Origin: Pseudomonadota bacterium
GTDB lineage: Bacteria > Pseudomonadota > Gammaproteobacteria > Halothiobacillales > Halothiobacillaceae
Direction: 5' to 3'
DNA: 64,000 nt
Assembly: GCA_021801265.1 (NCBI GenBank)
Contig: JAJYYE010000001.1
Coordinates: 496,001 to 560,000, forward strand
The position numbers were made by a program, and so were the translations under genes. Under the pieces are notes generated by a model. That model had not been told where the DNA came from. It searched no databases and saw nothing but the letters and a program-made list of their open reading frames with translations. This document shows, piece by piece, positions 47,395-55,507 of the stretch. Each line of letters starts with the position of its first letter. Position 1 is the first letter of the stretch.

Positions 47395-47459
47395 GGCTAA
47401 CCCGGCGTTCGAGCGGGACTCGCCCAGAAGCGGGCGAGCCCCTCAACTTTACGTTATGC
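47395..47459 (+). other. attC site 5
   Basis: Left box GGCTAAC complements GTTAGCC at 45580, proving that methyltransferase, endonuclease and C gene form a single 1.8-kb cassette. Core GACTCGCCC-AGAA-GCGGGCGAGCC; right box GTTATGC. Confidence 0.93.
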
Positions 47460-47474
47460 CGCTCATACCTAGCC

Positions 47475-48386
47475 ATGGCTACTATTAGACAGTACTTTGA
47501 AACTGACTTCGACTATTGCCTCCGGGTAAAGATTAAGTACGACCTTGGTGGCGATTCATATGAAGGTGCTGTCCTATACGACGCCAGCGCGAAATCGGCC
47601 TTTGTCGCGTTCTACTTTCCTGGCACCGCGCATACCTATGAAGGCTTTCTGAGCTTTCTCAGGTCGCTCAACTACGGGGAGACCGGCCTCAATCTCAATG
47701 GAGGAATAGTTCTCCCTAGCGCCAAACAATTCCCTGGGCAACTGCGAGTGGAAAACTCCAATCCATTCGTAATTCATTATCAGCTGTTTGGCGACCCGTC
47801 TTGGAGAGACCTCTTCTCAATACACACCAGTCGCCGCGTATTTTTCTACTCCGAGACCAGTTTGTCCCCTTCTGATATTGAGAGGCTTCAAGTCGAGGCC
47901 AACACAATGGGCCATGACTTACAGTTCCGCTCAGATGGGTACGCTTTCAGCCGCAGTCAGTTTGAGAAGCCACAAGCCTTCATCAGCCACGACTCGAAGG
48001 ACAAAGAGTCGATTGCAAGGCCAATAGCCTTAAACCTGCAAAGAAAGTTGTGTCCGGTTTGGTACGATGAGTTTTCCTTGAAGCTCGGTGACAACTTGCG
48101 GCAAAGCATTGAAAAGGGCTTGAAGGAGTGCAGTAAGTGCGTTCTTATCCTGAGCCCAAACTTCTTCGCCAATAGCGGGTGGGGAAAGAAGGAGTTCGAA
48201 TCCATATTCACTCGCGAAATACTTGAAGACGCACGGCTCGTATTGCCAATTTGGTGTGGCGTCACAAAGCATGAGGTGTACGAGTACAGCCCCAGCCTAT
48301 TAAATGTGAAAGGCGTTGACTGGAATGCCCTCGGAGAGGACGAAGTGTGCAGACAAATCTATCTTGCCGTTACCACCGCAGCATAA
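47475..48386 (+). CDS. cassette 6: TIR-domain protein with N-terminal unknown domain
   Basis: 303 residues from MATIRQYFET; the longer upstream frame is translated attC and is rejected. Residues 1 to about 165 form a domain I do not recognise. The C-terminal TIR domain (about 167-303) reads QAFISHDSKDKESIARPIAL, VWYDEFSLKLGDNLRQSI, VLILSPNFFANSGWGKKEF and VLPIWCGVTKHEV, close to bacterial TIR effectors with Glu in the DEFSLKLG loop. Such domains often cleave NAD in anti-phage systems. It stands alone as a cassette, with its stop inside the next attC. Confidence 0.85.
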   Translation: MATIRQYFETDFDYCLRVKIKYDLGGDSYEGAVLYDASAKSAFVAFYFPGTAHTYEGFLSFLRSLNYGETGLNLNGGIVLPSAKQFPGQLRVENSNPFVIHYQLFGDPSWRDLFSIHTSRRVFFYSETSLSPSDIERLQVEANTMGHDLQFRSDGYAFSRSQFEKPQAFISHDSKDKESIARPIALNLQRKLCPVWYDEFSLKLGDNLRQSIEKGLKECSKCVLILSPNFFANSGWGKKEFESIFTREILEDARLVLPIWCGVTKHEVYEYSPSLLNVKGVDWNALGEDEVCRQIYLAVTTAA

Positions 48387-48447
48387 CCCATCATTCCACC
48401 GGACCTGCGCGAAAAGCCGCGCAGGCCGGTGAATTCAGACGTTAGGT
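48381..48447 (+). other. attC site 6
   Basis: Left box GCATAAC complements GTTATGC. It has a different core: GGACCTGCGCG-AAA-GCCGCGCAGGCCGG; right box GTTAGGT. It is also closely similar to attC 15. Confidence 0.92.
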
Positions 48448-48705
48448 CTTTTCATTGTCAGGTTTATGGAAAGTTTAAAAGGGTCAGGGCTACCGCCAGC
48501 CTGAAAGTTTAATTCGTTGAGGATGGTTTGCTGTCCGTTTGCATCACGCCACTGAAAGCTTTTCGCCCTGTTCGGCGTTCATTTGTGTGGCGCGATGCAA
48601 GCCGGAAACCCGTGCTGGCTGTGCCAGTGTTATTTTGTAACTTATTGATTATATTTAATTATTTGTTTTGTTATGTAGCGCTGTGGTAGAGTGCAAATTA
48701 ACTTC
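48448..48705 (+). other. cassette 7: ORF-less cassette, copy B
   Basis: This is a second copy of cassette 1. Both start with GTTAGGTCTTTTCATT, end with ACCTAAC, are 266-267 bp long to that box, and share nearly the whole sequence, with scattered substitutions and small indels that disrupt any frame. TTGTAA at 48635 and AATTAT at 48657 keep the 16-bp spacing. The following cassette 8 starts about 115 bp downstream. Confidence 0.87.
48635..48662 (+). promoter_or_regulatory. promoter-like pair in ORF-less cassette copy B
   Basis: TTGTAA and AATTAT with a 16-bp spacer, at the same place as in cassettes 1 and 3. Confidence 0.4.
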
Positions 48706-48768
48706 ACCTAACCTTGCGTTCGAGCGGGACGCCGCAAAAGTGCGGCGCCCCTCAACTTTACGTTAGAG
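48706..48768 (+). other. attC site 7
   Basis: ACCTAAC to GTTAGAG; it differs from attC 1 by only a few bases in the core (TTGCG, AAAAGTGCGG), as expected for a duplicated cassette. Confidence 0.93.
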
Positions 48769-48778
48769 AGCACATCAT

Positions 48779-49204
48779 ATGGCACAGGAAACTCATGACA
48801 GCTTCATCCGTTGGCAAGATATTACGCGCAGCCAATTTAGTGCCGTGTGCAATCTTATACTTGCTCTTTCCACTGGTCTTTTGGCATTTAATTCAACGCT
48901 TCTGCTTGACCACAAGCTGTCATTGGGCTGCGCTTTCGGCTTTGCCATCACATCGATATTCTTTCTTGCTGCATCTGTTATTTTTGCGTTGTGGTGTTCC
49001 GTCAACCGCTTGCGCGACTTTCGGTTAACAACACAGATTGCACGCCGCCGAGAGAAAGACGAAACTGACCTCCAGGTTTTACGCGATGAGGCAAAATCAT
49101 TGGGTAGTTTCACTTGGGGTTTGTTCTGGTTTCAAGTCGCGTCGTTTGGCCTCGGCGCAGGCTGTGGCGCTATTGCAGTTGTAATTCAGGTATGGCCAAG
49201 GTAG
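48779..49204 (+). CDS. cassette 8: membrane protein of unknown family
   Basis: 141 residues, ATG 11 bp after the attC. There are two adjacent membrane segments (about residues 22-39 and 47-69), a charged cytoplasmic helix (RRREKDETDLQVLRDEAKSL) and a third segment near the C-terminus (about 112-136). The layout recalls SLATT-like pore proteins but the family is not recognised. It may be expressed from the element in the preceding ORF-less cassette. Confidence 0.72.
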   Translation: MAQETHDSFIRWQDITRSQFSAVCNLILALSTGLLAFNSTLLLDHKLSLGCAFGFAITSIFFLAASVIFALWCSVNRLRDFRLTTQIARRREKDETDLQVLRDEAKSLGSFTWGLFWFQVASFGLGAGCGAIAVVIQVWPR

Positions 49205-49208
49205 TGCT

Positions 49209-49271
49209 CTCTAACCCTGCGCTCAAGCGGGACGCCGCAAAAGCGCGGCGCCCCTTAGCTTTACGTTGGGC
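49209..49271 (+). other. attC site 8
   Basis: Left box CTCTAAC complements GTTAGAG. Core GACGCCGC-AAAA-GCGCGGCGCC; right box GTTGGGC. Confidence 0.93.
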
Positions 49272-49298
49272 GTCAACATTTACTGACAAGGAGTGTTC

Positions 49299-49991
49299 TT
49301 GAAGACAATCGGACTAATCGGCGGTATGAGTTGGGAGTCAACTGTCCCGTACTACCGACAGATCAACGAGACGATCAAGAATCGCTTGGGCGGGCTGCAT
49401 TCGGCGAAGATCGTTCTGTACAGCGTCGACTTCCATGACATCGAGCAACTACAGCACGCTGGCGATTGGGAAGCTGCAGGAGCTATGTTGGCCGAAGCTG
49501 CCCGCTCGCTCGAAACGGCGGGTTCGGATTTTTTGGTCTTATGCACGAACACCATGCACAAAGTGGCCCCCAGCATCGAGGCGGCTGTCACCATTCCACT
49601 ACTTCATATTGCCGATCCAACCGCTGGAGAAATCAAACAAGCAGGCCACTCCACCGTCGGTCTGCTCGGGACGCGGTTCACGATGGAAGAGGACTTCTAC
49701 CGCGACCGCTTAAGCGAACATCACGGGCTTCAAGTGCTCGTCCCGAACGCGGAAGACCGCCATACTATCCACCGTATCATTTACGAAGAACTGTGCTTGG
49801 GGGTTGTCTTGCCTGAGTCCCGTAGCGAGTATCGGCGGATCATGGACAGCCTGGCATCGCAAGGCGCAGAAGGCATTATTCTTGGGTGCACAGAAATATC
49901 CCTTCTTGTCAGCCAGCAAGACTCCGGGGTTCCGCTGTTTGACACCACGGCCATTCACGCGCGGGCGGCTGCAGAAGAGGCGCTTGCCTAA
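49299..49991 (+). CDS. cassette 9: aspartate/glutamate racemase family protein
   Basis: 230 residues from TTG 49299, seven bases after AAGGAG; the start KTIGLIGGMSWEST matches YgeA-type racemases, whereas an upstream GTG overlaps the ribosome-binding site. Both catalytic cysteine motifs are present: VLCTNTMHK (about 83) and GIILGCTEISLL (about 194). It probably interconverts L and D forms of aspartate, glutamate or another amino acid; substrate not deducible. D-amino acid metabolism as integron cargo is known from other arrays. Confidence 0.88.
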   Translation: MKTIGLIGGMSWESTVPYYRQINETIKNRLGGLHSAKIVLYSVDFHDIEQLQHAGDWEAAGAMLAEAARSLETAGSDFLVLCTNTMHKVAPSIEAAVTIPLLHIADPTAGEIKQAGHSTVGLLGTRFTMEEDFYRDRLSEHHGLQVLVPNAEDRHTIHRIIYEELCLGVVLPESRSEYRRIMDSLASQGAEGIILGCTEISLLVSQQDSGVPLFDTTAIHARAAAEEALA

Positions 49992-49995
49992 TGAC

Positions 49996-50059
49996 GCCCA
50001 ACCCTGCATTCGAGAGGGACGCGCCAAAAGCGGCGCGCCCCTCAATTTGAACGTTGGGC
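49996..50059 (+). other. attC site 9
   Basis: Left box GCCCAAC complements GTTGGGC. Core GACGCGCC-AAAA-GCGGCGCGCC; right box GTTGGGC. Confidence 0.92.
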
Positions 50060-50068
50060 ATCTTGACG

Positions 50069-50584
50069 ATGGTATCCACTGAATTCGAGATACAACAACT
50101 TTCTCAGTTCCTGAGCGAGTTCAACAAAGAGAGTGATCGAGGCGCTGCTCTCGTAGCAGCGTCCATGATCGACGAACGACTCGAAGAAATGCTCGGCAGT
50201 TTTTTTACGGATGCACCTGCATCAAAAGATTTGTTGTCTGGGTTCAACGCCCCGCTCGGAACATTCGCGGCTAGAGCCTCTGCCGCAATGGCTCTTGGAC
50301 TATTGCAAGAGAACGAATTCAAAGAGATCACGCTCATCCGAAAGATCAGAAACGAATTCGGGCACGGTTGGCAAACCATATCGTTTGAGTCAGGTCGCGT
50401 AGCCGATTTTTGCCGTCAGCTACCGTGGCTCGGCCCATCGGAGTACGAAAATGGTGCAACCGCTAGGGCTAGATTTAATGCTGCCGTAGCCATCTTGCTT
50501 ACCGATTTACTTTGGCGTGTACGCTTAGTTGCAAGTGAACGGCGCAGTATCAAAACATGGCCAAACAGAGCGCGCAGTGAGTAA
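50069..50584 (+). CDS. cassette 10: MltR-like protein
   Basis: 171 residues from ATG 50069; the upstream TTG codons are part of the attC end. The core ESDRGAALVAASMIDERLEEML...GTFAARASAAMALGLL...LIRKIRNEFGHGW fits the MltR family, first named after the mannitol operon repressor. Most members are stand-alone and lack a DNA-binding motif, so a regulator function is unproven. All-helical. No ribosome-binding site is obvious. Confidence 0.75.
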   Translation: MVSTEFEIQQLSQFLSEFNKESDRGAALVAASMIDERLEEMLGSFFTDAPASKDLLSGFNAPLGTFAARASAAMALGLLQENEFKEITLIRKIRNEFGHGWQTISFESGRVADFCRQLPWLGPSEYENGATARARFNAAVAILLTDLLWRVRLVASERRSIKTWPNRARSE

Positions 50585-50587
50585 GAT

Positions 50588-50650
50588 GCCCAACCCGGCA
50601 GTCAAGAGGGACTGCGCAAAAGCGCGCAGCCCCTTACTTTTACGTTAGAT
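50588..50650 (+). other. attC site 10
   Basis: Left box GCCCAAC complements GTTGGGC. Core GACTGCGC-AAAA-GCGCGCAGCC; right box GTTAGAT. Confidence 0.93.
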
Positions 50651-50670
50651 TTCAAAAACAAGAGGTATCC

Positions 50671-51129
50671 ATGCCTGACGTTTTTATTAGCTACTCAGCC
50701 AAAGATGAAAATCTCGCGCAGTTTGTGCGCAGCCATCTTGTCGCACAGGAGCTGGATGTATTTCTTGCATCCATCAGCCTTAACACTGGAGAGCACTGGA
50801 CACCCCAGATAATCGAATCTCTGAGAGCATCGGAATGGGTGTTTCTTCTCGCAAGCAAGAACGCTCTCGCTTCCCCGAACGTTCAGCAAGAAATTGGAGG
50901 CGCGATCTTCGGGAAAAAGAAACTTGTTCCAATCATGTGGGATGTCCAGCCAAGTGATCTACCTCGATGGGTTGGCGACTATCAGGGTCTCGTACTTACG
51001 GGCGCAACCATGGAGAATATCAACATTCAGGTTTCTCAGTTGGCTGCAAATGTGAAGGCAAGCAAAGTTAAGGGGCAGCTTGTTGCGGGCGCTGTTTTCG
51101 CCGGGCTGCTCTTCCTTCTAGCGAAATGA
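50671..51129 (+). CDS. cassette 11: TIR-domain protein with C-terminal membrane helix
   Basis: 152 residues with AGAGG upstream. TIR domain at about 1-125: PDVFISYSAKDENLAQFVRS, LDVFLASISLNTGEHW, SEWVFLLASKNALASPNVQQEIGGA and VPIMWDVQPSDLP. A hydrophobic tail (LVAGAVFAGLLFLLAK) anchors it in the membrane. It lacks a separate sensor domain, so it may work with another protein or oligomerise at the membrane. The glutamate usually required for NAD cleavage is not obvious in the FLASISLNTGEHW loop, so it could bind rather than cleave. Confidence 0.82.
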   Translation: MPDVFISYSAKDENLAQFVRSHLVAQELDVFLASISLNTGEHWTPQIIESLRASEWVFLLASKNALASPNVQQEIGGAIFGKKKLVPIMWDVQPSDLPRWVGDYQGLVLTGATMENINIQVSQLAANVKASKVKGQLVAGAVFAGLLFLLAK

Positions 51130-51130
51130 A

Positions 51131-51193
51131 ATCTAACCCTACGCTCAAGCGGGACTGCGCAAAAGCGCGCAGCCCCTTAGCTCCACGTTAGCG
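51131..51193 (+). other. attC site 11
   Basis: Left box ATCTAAC complements GTTAGAT. Core GACTGCGC-AAAA-GCGCGCAGCC; right box GTTAGCG. Confidence 0.93.
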
Positions 51194-51201
51194 AGCACAA
51201 C

Positions 51202-51989
<788 letters not shown>

Positions 51990-52009
51990 TTATGTCACAG
52001 CTAAAAACT

Positions 52010-52071
52010 TCTAACCCTACGTTCAACCCGGACGGCGCAAAAGCGCGCCGCCGGTTAACTTCACGTTATGC
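52010..52071 (+). other. attC site 13
   Basis: Left box TTCTAAC complements GTTAGAA. Core GACGGCGC-AAAA-GCGCGCCGCC; right box GTTATGC. Confidence 0.93.
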
Positions 52072-52089
52072 CTTCGAAGAGCAGCCTTC

Positions 52090-53526
52090 ATGACCGCTCC
52101 AAAAGTATTTATTTCATATAGCTGGTCTGCTTCCGAGCACGAGCAGTGGGTTGTGGACTTGGCTACTGGACTTCGCGAATCTGGCGTCGACGTGATTCTG
52201 GACAAATGGGATCTTAAAGAAGGTCACGATGCGGTTGCGTTCATGGAACAGATGGTCACCAACAAAGACATTACAAAAGTTGCAATCATCTGTGACGAGA
52301 CTTATGCCGCGAAAGCAGATGGCCGAGCTGGAGGCGTAGGCACAGAAACCCAGATCATTTCAAAAGAGGTTTATGAAAACCAAGCCCAAGAGAAATTTGT
52401 AGCGATAGTTTCTGAGAAGGATGGCAACGGAAAATCATACCTTCCGACCTATTACAAATCTCGGATTTATATTGACCTGAGTGAAGCCGACAAGTACTCA
52501 GAAAACTTTGAGAAGCTCTTACGATGGATTTTTGATAAGCCACTTTACGTCAAACCAGAACTCGGTAACAAACCATCATTCCTTGAAGAAGGAGAGCACA
52601 TATCACTTGGTACTACGGCGACATTCAAGCGCTGTGTTGAAGCTTTAAAGAACAACAAGCCATATGCTGCGGGCGCTTACGACGAGTACTGTAATACGTT
52701 TACTTTGAATCTGGAGCGTTTCAGGCTATCGAAACCTGACGGTGAATTTGACGACGCAGTAATCAGGAGTATTGAAGAGTTTCTGCCATTTCGTAATGAA
52801 GCGATACAGCTCTTCACCACAATTGCTCAATACTCCCCAACAACTGAGTTTGTGCAGAGGACTCATCGCTTTTTCGAAAGCCTTATCCCATACATGCACC
52901 GGCCAAGCAACATTAACCAGTGCAACGAATGGGACTTTGATAACTTCAAGTTCTTGGTCCACGAGCTGTTCTTGTATGCGTTGGCCGTGTTCATTAAGCA
53001 TGACCGATTGGCCCAAGCAAAATATCTCCTAGAACAACACTATTACCTTCCGGGCAACTCTGATCATGGGCGAAATATCATGGTCAGCTATGTTGTACTC
53101 AGGGAGTACCTACGCTCCCTAGAGCACCGTAACAAGCGACTGGGTCTTCGCAGGCTGTCACTTAGGGCGGACCTATTGAAAGAGCGATGCAACGGTACTG
53201 GAATCGAATTTCGGTACTTAATGCAGGCAGACTTTATCGCCTTCATGCGAGCCGAAGTGGAAGCCGAGAACGACTACAAGAAGTGGTGGCCAGAAACATT
53301 GCTTTGGCTTGGGCATTTCAATGGCGCTTTCGAGGTGTTCGCACGGTCAGTTTCAATGGCTTATTTCAACAATGCGAAAGGCCTAATCGCAATTGAATCT
53401 GCGAAAGACCTAGAGCCTTTGCTCATGAGCTACCAAGATGGCACGCGACAACTTCCAAGGTGGGAGTTCGAAGGTTTTAGTCCTTCTGTACTCCTCGGAT
53501 ATGAGCAGTTGGCTACGCGACCATAA
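52090..53526 (+). CDS. cassette 14: SEFIR/TIR-like protein with large C-terminal domain
   Basis: 478 residues. The N-terminal SEFIR-type domain (about 1-155) reads KVFISYSWSASEHEQWVVDLATGL, VDVILDKWDLKEGHDAVAFME and KADGRAGGVGTETQII. The remaining 320 residues are helical and of unknown family, possibly a sensor or effector platform. Proteins with an N-terminal SEFIR domain and a helical C-terminal part are candidates for abortive-infection defence. It is the longest single gene of the array; its attC is unusually long. Confidence 0.82.
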   Translation: MTAPKVFISYSWSASEHEQWVVDLATGLRESGVDVILDKWDLKEGHDAVAFMEQMVTNKDITKVAIICDETYAAKADGRAGGVGTETQIISKEVYENQAQEKFVAIVSEKDGNGKSYLPTYYKSRIYIDLSEADKYSENFEKLLRWIFDKPLYVKPELGNKPSFLEEGEHISLGTTATFKRCVEALKNNKPYAAGAYDEYCNTFTLNLERFRLSKPDGEFDDAVIRSIEEFLPFRNEAIQLFTTIAQYSPTTEFVQRTHRFFESLIPYMHRPSNINQCNEWDFDNFKFLVHELFLYALAVFIKHDRLAQAKYLLEQHYYLPGNSDHGRNIMVSYVVLREYLRSLEHRNKRLGLRRLSLRADLLKERCNGTGIEFRYLMQADFIAFMRAEVEAENDYKKWWPETLLWLGHFNGAFEVFARSVSMAYFNNAKGLIAIESAKDLEPLLMSYQDGTRQLPRWEFEGFSPSVLLGYEQLATRP

Positions 53527-53539
53527 TGGCCACGCCGAG

Positions 53540-53617
53540 GTATAACACTACGCTCAACCTGACTCGCTACGTCGGCGCTTCGCGCCTCGTAGCTCGCAGG
53601 TTAGCTAGGCGTTATGC
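53540..53617 (+). other. attC site 14 (78 bp)
   Basis: Left box GTATAAC is one mismatch from the complement of GTTATGC. The hairpin arm is longer than in the other sites (CTGACTCGCTACG...CGTAGCTCGCAGG); right box GTTATGC. Confidence 0.88.
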
Positions 53618-53675
53618 ACCGTCTCGTCAGCGCTGACTTTCACCACCCTTGTAACCTCACACCCTCGGAGACGAA

Positions 53676-54098
53676 ATGAAGGAATCTCTCAAGCCCGGCA
53701 TCAAATACAAGCACAAGTTCAAAGTACCCCCATCAAAAACGGTTCCTGCGCTTTATCCCGAGTCCGAAGAGTTCGTCGCAATGCCCGAAGTCTTTGCCAC
53801 GGGCTTCCTTGTCGGCTTTCTTGAGTGGGCGTGCATCAAGGCAATCAACCCCCACCTCGACTGGCCGAAAGAACAAACCGTTGGAACCCACATCGACGTA
53901 AGTCACGAGGCCGCTACGCCACCTGGGCTTGAGGTTACGGCAACAGTTGAGCTGATTGCCGTTGAAGGAAAGAAACTCATCTTTGCTGTTGAGGCACACG
54001 ATGGCATAGACCTCATCTCAAAAGGCCGTCACGAGCGCTTCGTCATCAATAAAGAGAAATTCGATGCTAGGGTTGGCTCAAAGGCAGCCGGTGCATAA
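53676..54098 (+). CDS. cassette 15: hotdog-fold thioesterase, FlK-like
   Basis: 140 residues, GGAG site upstream. The family pattern is visible in KTVPALYPESEEFVAMPEVFATGFLVGFLEWACI, GTHIDVSHEAATPPG and GRHERFVINKEKF, where threonine/serine, glutamate and histidine correspond to active-site positions of fluoroacetyl-CoA thioesterase-like proteins. It should hydrolyse an acyl-CoA of unknown identity. The TAA stop is part of the attC left box. Confidence 0.8.
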   Translation: MKESLKPGIKYKHKFKVPPSKTVPALYPESEEFVAMPEVFATGFLVGFLEWACIKAINPHLDWPKEQTVGTHIDVSHEAATPPGLEVTATVELIAVEGKKLIFAVEAHDGIDLISKGRHERFVINKEKFDARVGSKAAGA

Positions 54099-54158
54099 CA
54101 TGGCGCTCAACCGGACCTGCGCGAAAAGCCGCGCAGGCCGGTTAGCTTCACGTTATGC
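54093..54158 (+). other. attC site 15
   Basis: Left box GCATAAC complements GTTATGC. Core GGACCTGCGCG-AAA-GCCGCGCAGGCCGG, the same type as attC 6; right box GTTATGC. Confidence 0.92.
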
Positions 54159-54185
54159 ACCCATTATCAGATAGAGGAGTCTTTT

Positions 54186-54599
54186 ATGAATGCAAAGTAT
54201 TCTGGGCAGTGTCTTTGTGGGGAAATCAGCTATTCAGTTGATATTGAGCCAGTGTTTACTGGAAATTGTCATTGCAAAGACTGTCAAAGATCATCAGGCA
54301 GTGCATTCATTCCGGCGATGATTTTCCCTGAAAAAGATGTTGTTGTTTCTGGTGAAGTAAAATATTTCGAGTCCCAGGCAGACAGCGGAAATATGCACAA
54401 AAGAGGTTTCTGCCCGAATTGTGGTTCTCAATTGTTCGCTCGGTTCAGCAATATGCCAGGAATACTGGGCATAAAGGCTGGAACTTTAAATAACACATCG
54501 AATTATGTTCCAAAGTTAGATTTCTATGTAGGTAGTGCTGCACCTTGGGATTTTATGAACCCAGAGCTACCTAAAAAGCAGGGGGCAGCACAAAGCTAA
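54186..54599 (+). CDS. cassette 16: GFA/CENP-V family zinc protein
   Basis: 137 residues with GAGGAG upstream. Zinc ligands lie in GQCLCGEISY, NCHCKDCQRSSGSAF and RGFCPNCGSQLF, the full set of the glutathione-dependent formaldehyde-activating (GFA) fold. Most family members have no known substrate. It is one of two GFA genes in the array, but the two are not close to each other in sequence. Confidence 0.88.
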   Translation: MNAKYSGQCLCGEISYSVDIEPVFTGNCHCKDCQRSSGSAFIPAMIFPEKDVVVSGEVKYFESQADSGNMHKRGFCPNCGSQLFARFSNMPGILGIKAGTLNNTSNYVPKLDFYVGSAAPWDFMNPELPKKQGAAQS

Positions 54600-54606
54600 C
54601 GATAAT

Positions 54607-54666
54607 GCATAACAATTCATTCAAGCCGACATCGCTTCGCGGCGCGGCTTAATTCAAACGTTATAC
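54607..54666 (+). other. attC site 16
   Basis: Left box GCATAAC complements GTTATGC. Core CAAGCCGACATCGC-TTCG-CGGCGCGGCTT is of a different type; right box GTTATAC. Confidence 0.9.
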
Positions 54667-54688
54667 ATTTTCAGAAAGGAATTAACTT

Positions 54689-55102
54689 ATGCTTTCCGTA
54701 TTCAAAAAACCGATAGTCTTGTTAAAGCTCGAAGGCTTCGCTGTCTTTCTCTTAGCGCTCGTCATTTATTGGCAGCAGTCTTTCGGATGGACACTGTTTT
54801 GGTCAACCGTATTACTTCCAGACCTTGCCCTCCTTGGGTATCTCGTTAATGCCAAGGTTGGCGCAACGGCGTACAACATCACGCACTCAAAATTGTTACC
54901 CAGCGCATTAGCTGTTGTTGCCATCGTAACGGGCAATGCCTTGTTCTCTGCCTTGGCTCTTATTTGGTTTGTTCACATTGGCGTAGATAGGATGTTGGGT
55001 TACGGCCTAAAGTACCCGGAGGGATTTAAAGTCACCCATCTTGGCACCATTGGACAAATGGGTGGTGAACCACGCGGCAGCTATTTACCTTGTGGAAAAT
55101 AA
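54689..55102 (+). CDS. cassette 17: DUF4260 membrane protein
   Basis: 137 residues with four membrane segments. VLLKLEGFAVFLLALVIY at the N-terminus and HIGVDRMLGYGLKYPEGFKVTHLG near the end match DUF4260. Its function is unknown; members are found widely as single genes. AAAGGAA lies upstream of the ATG. Confidence 0.82.
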   Translation: MLSVFKKPIVLLKLEGFAVFLLALVIYWQQSFGWTLFWSTVLLPDLALLGYLVNAKVGATAYNITHSKLLPSALAVVAIVTGNALFSALALIWFVHIGVDRMLGYGLKYPEGFKVTHLGTIGQMGGEPRGSYLPCGK

Positions 55103-55106
55103 AAAT

Positions 55107-55169
55107 GTATAACCCTGCGCTCAAGCGGGGCTGCGCAAAAGCGCGCAGCCCCTTAGCTCCACGTTAGCT
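55107..55169 (+). other. attC site 17
   Basis: Left box GTATAAC complements GTTATAC. Core GGCTGCGC-AAAA-GCGCGCAGCC; right box GTTAGCT. Confidence 0.93.
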
Positions 55170-55190
55170 ATCAAGAAAATTCGCACATCG

Positions 55191-55205
55191 TAAACATTAT
55201 GTTTA
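55191..55205. promoter_or_regulatory. palindromic operator upstream of higBA
   Basis: TAAACATTATGTTTA is a perfect 7-1-7 palindrome ending 10 bp before the higB ATG. Position and symmetry suit an operator for the HigA antitoxin. Confidence 0.7.
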
Positions 55206-55215
55206 TTATTGGCGC

Positions 55216-55497
55216 ATGATTCAAACATTCGCCAACACTGAAACCGAAGGCTTTTTCGTTACAGGTAAATCGCGTCGTTTACCTTCGGAAATTCTCAAGC
55301 GTGCGGCCATGCGTCTCAATCAGTTGCATGCCGCTACAGAGTTGAATGATCTACGTTTGCCACCATCTAATTACTTGGAGGCTCTTTCAGGTAATCGCGT
55401 TGGTCAATGGAGTATACGTATAAACCAACAGTGGCGTGTCTGTTTCAAGTTTGAAAATGGTGACGCATTTAATGTCGAAATAGTGGATTACCACTAG
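55216..55497 (+). CDS. higB: cassette 18: HigB/RelE family toxin
   Basis: 93 residues. The family pattern FFVTGKSRRLPSEILKRAAMRLNQL, LRLPPSNYLEALSGNRVGQWSIRINQQWRVCF and VEIVDYH is complete, with the basic residues and C-terminal His used for ribosome-dependent mRNA cleavage. Toxin precedes antitoxin, the HigBA order, with 10 bp between them. The unit has its own operator, as usual for toxin-antitoxin cassettes, which stabilise arrays. Confidence 0.92.
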   Translation: MIQTFANTETEGFFVTGKSRRLPSEILKRAAMRLNQLHAATELNDLRLPPSNYLEALSGNRVGQWSIRINQQWRVCFKFENGDAFNVEIVDYH

Positions 55498-55507
55498 GAG
55501 GAATAAC

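Noticed and set aside
47382-47474. N-terminal extension of the cassette 6 TIR protein
   Set aside because: These 31 codons translate the attC site (SSGTRPEAGEPLNFTLCR) and vary with the attC type; the ATG at 47475 is the real start.
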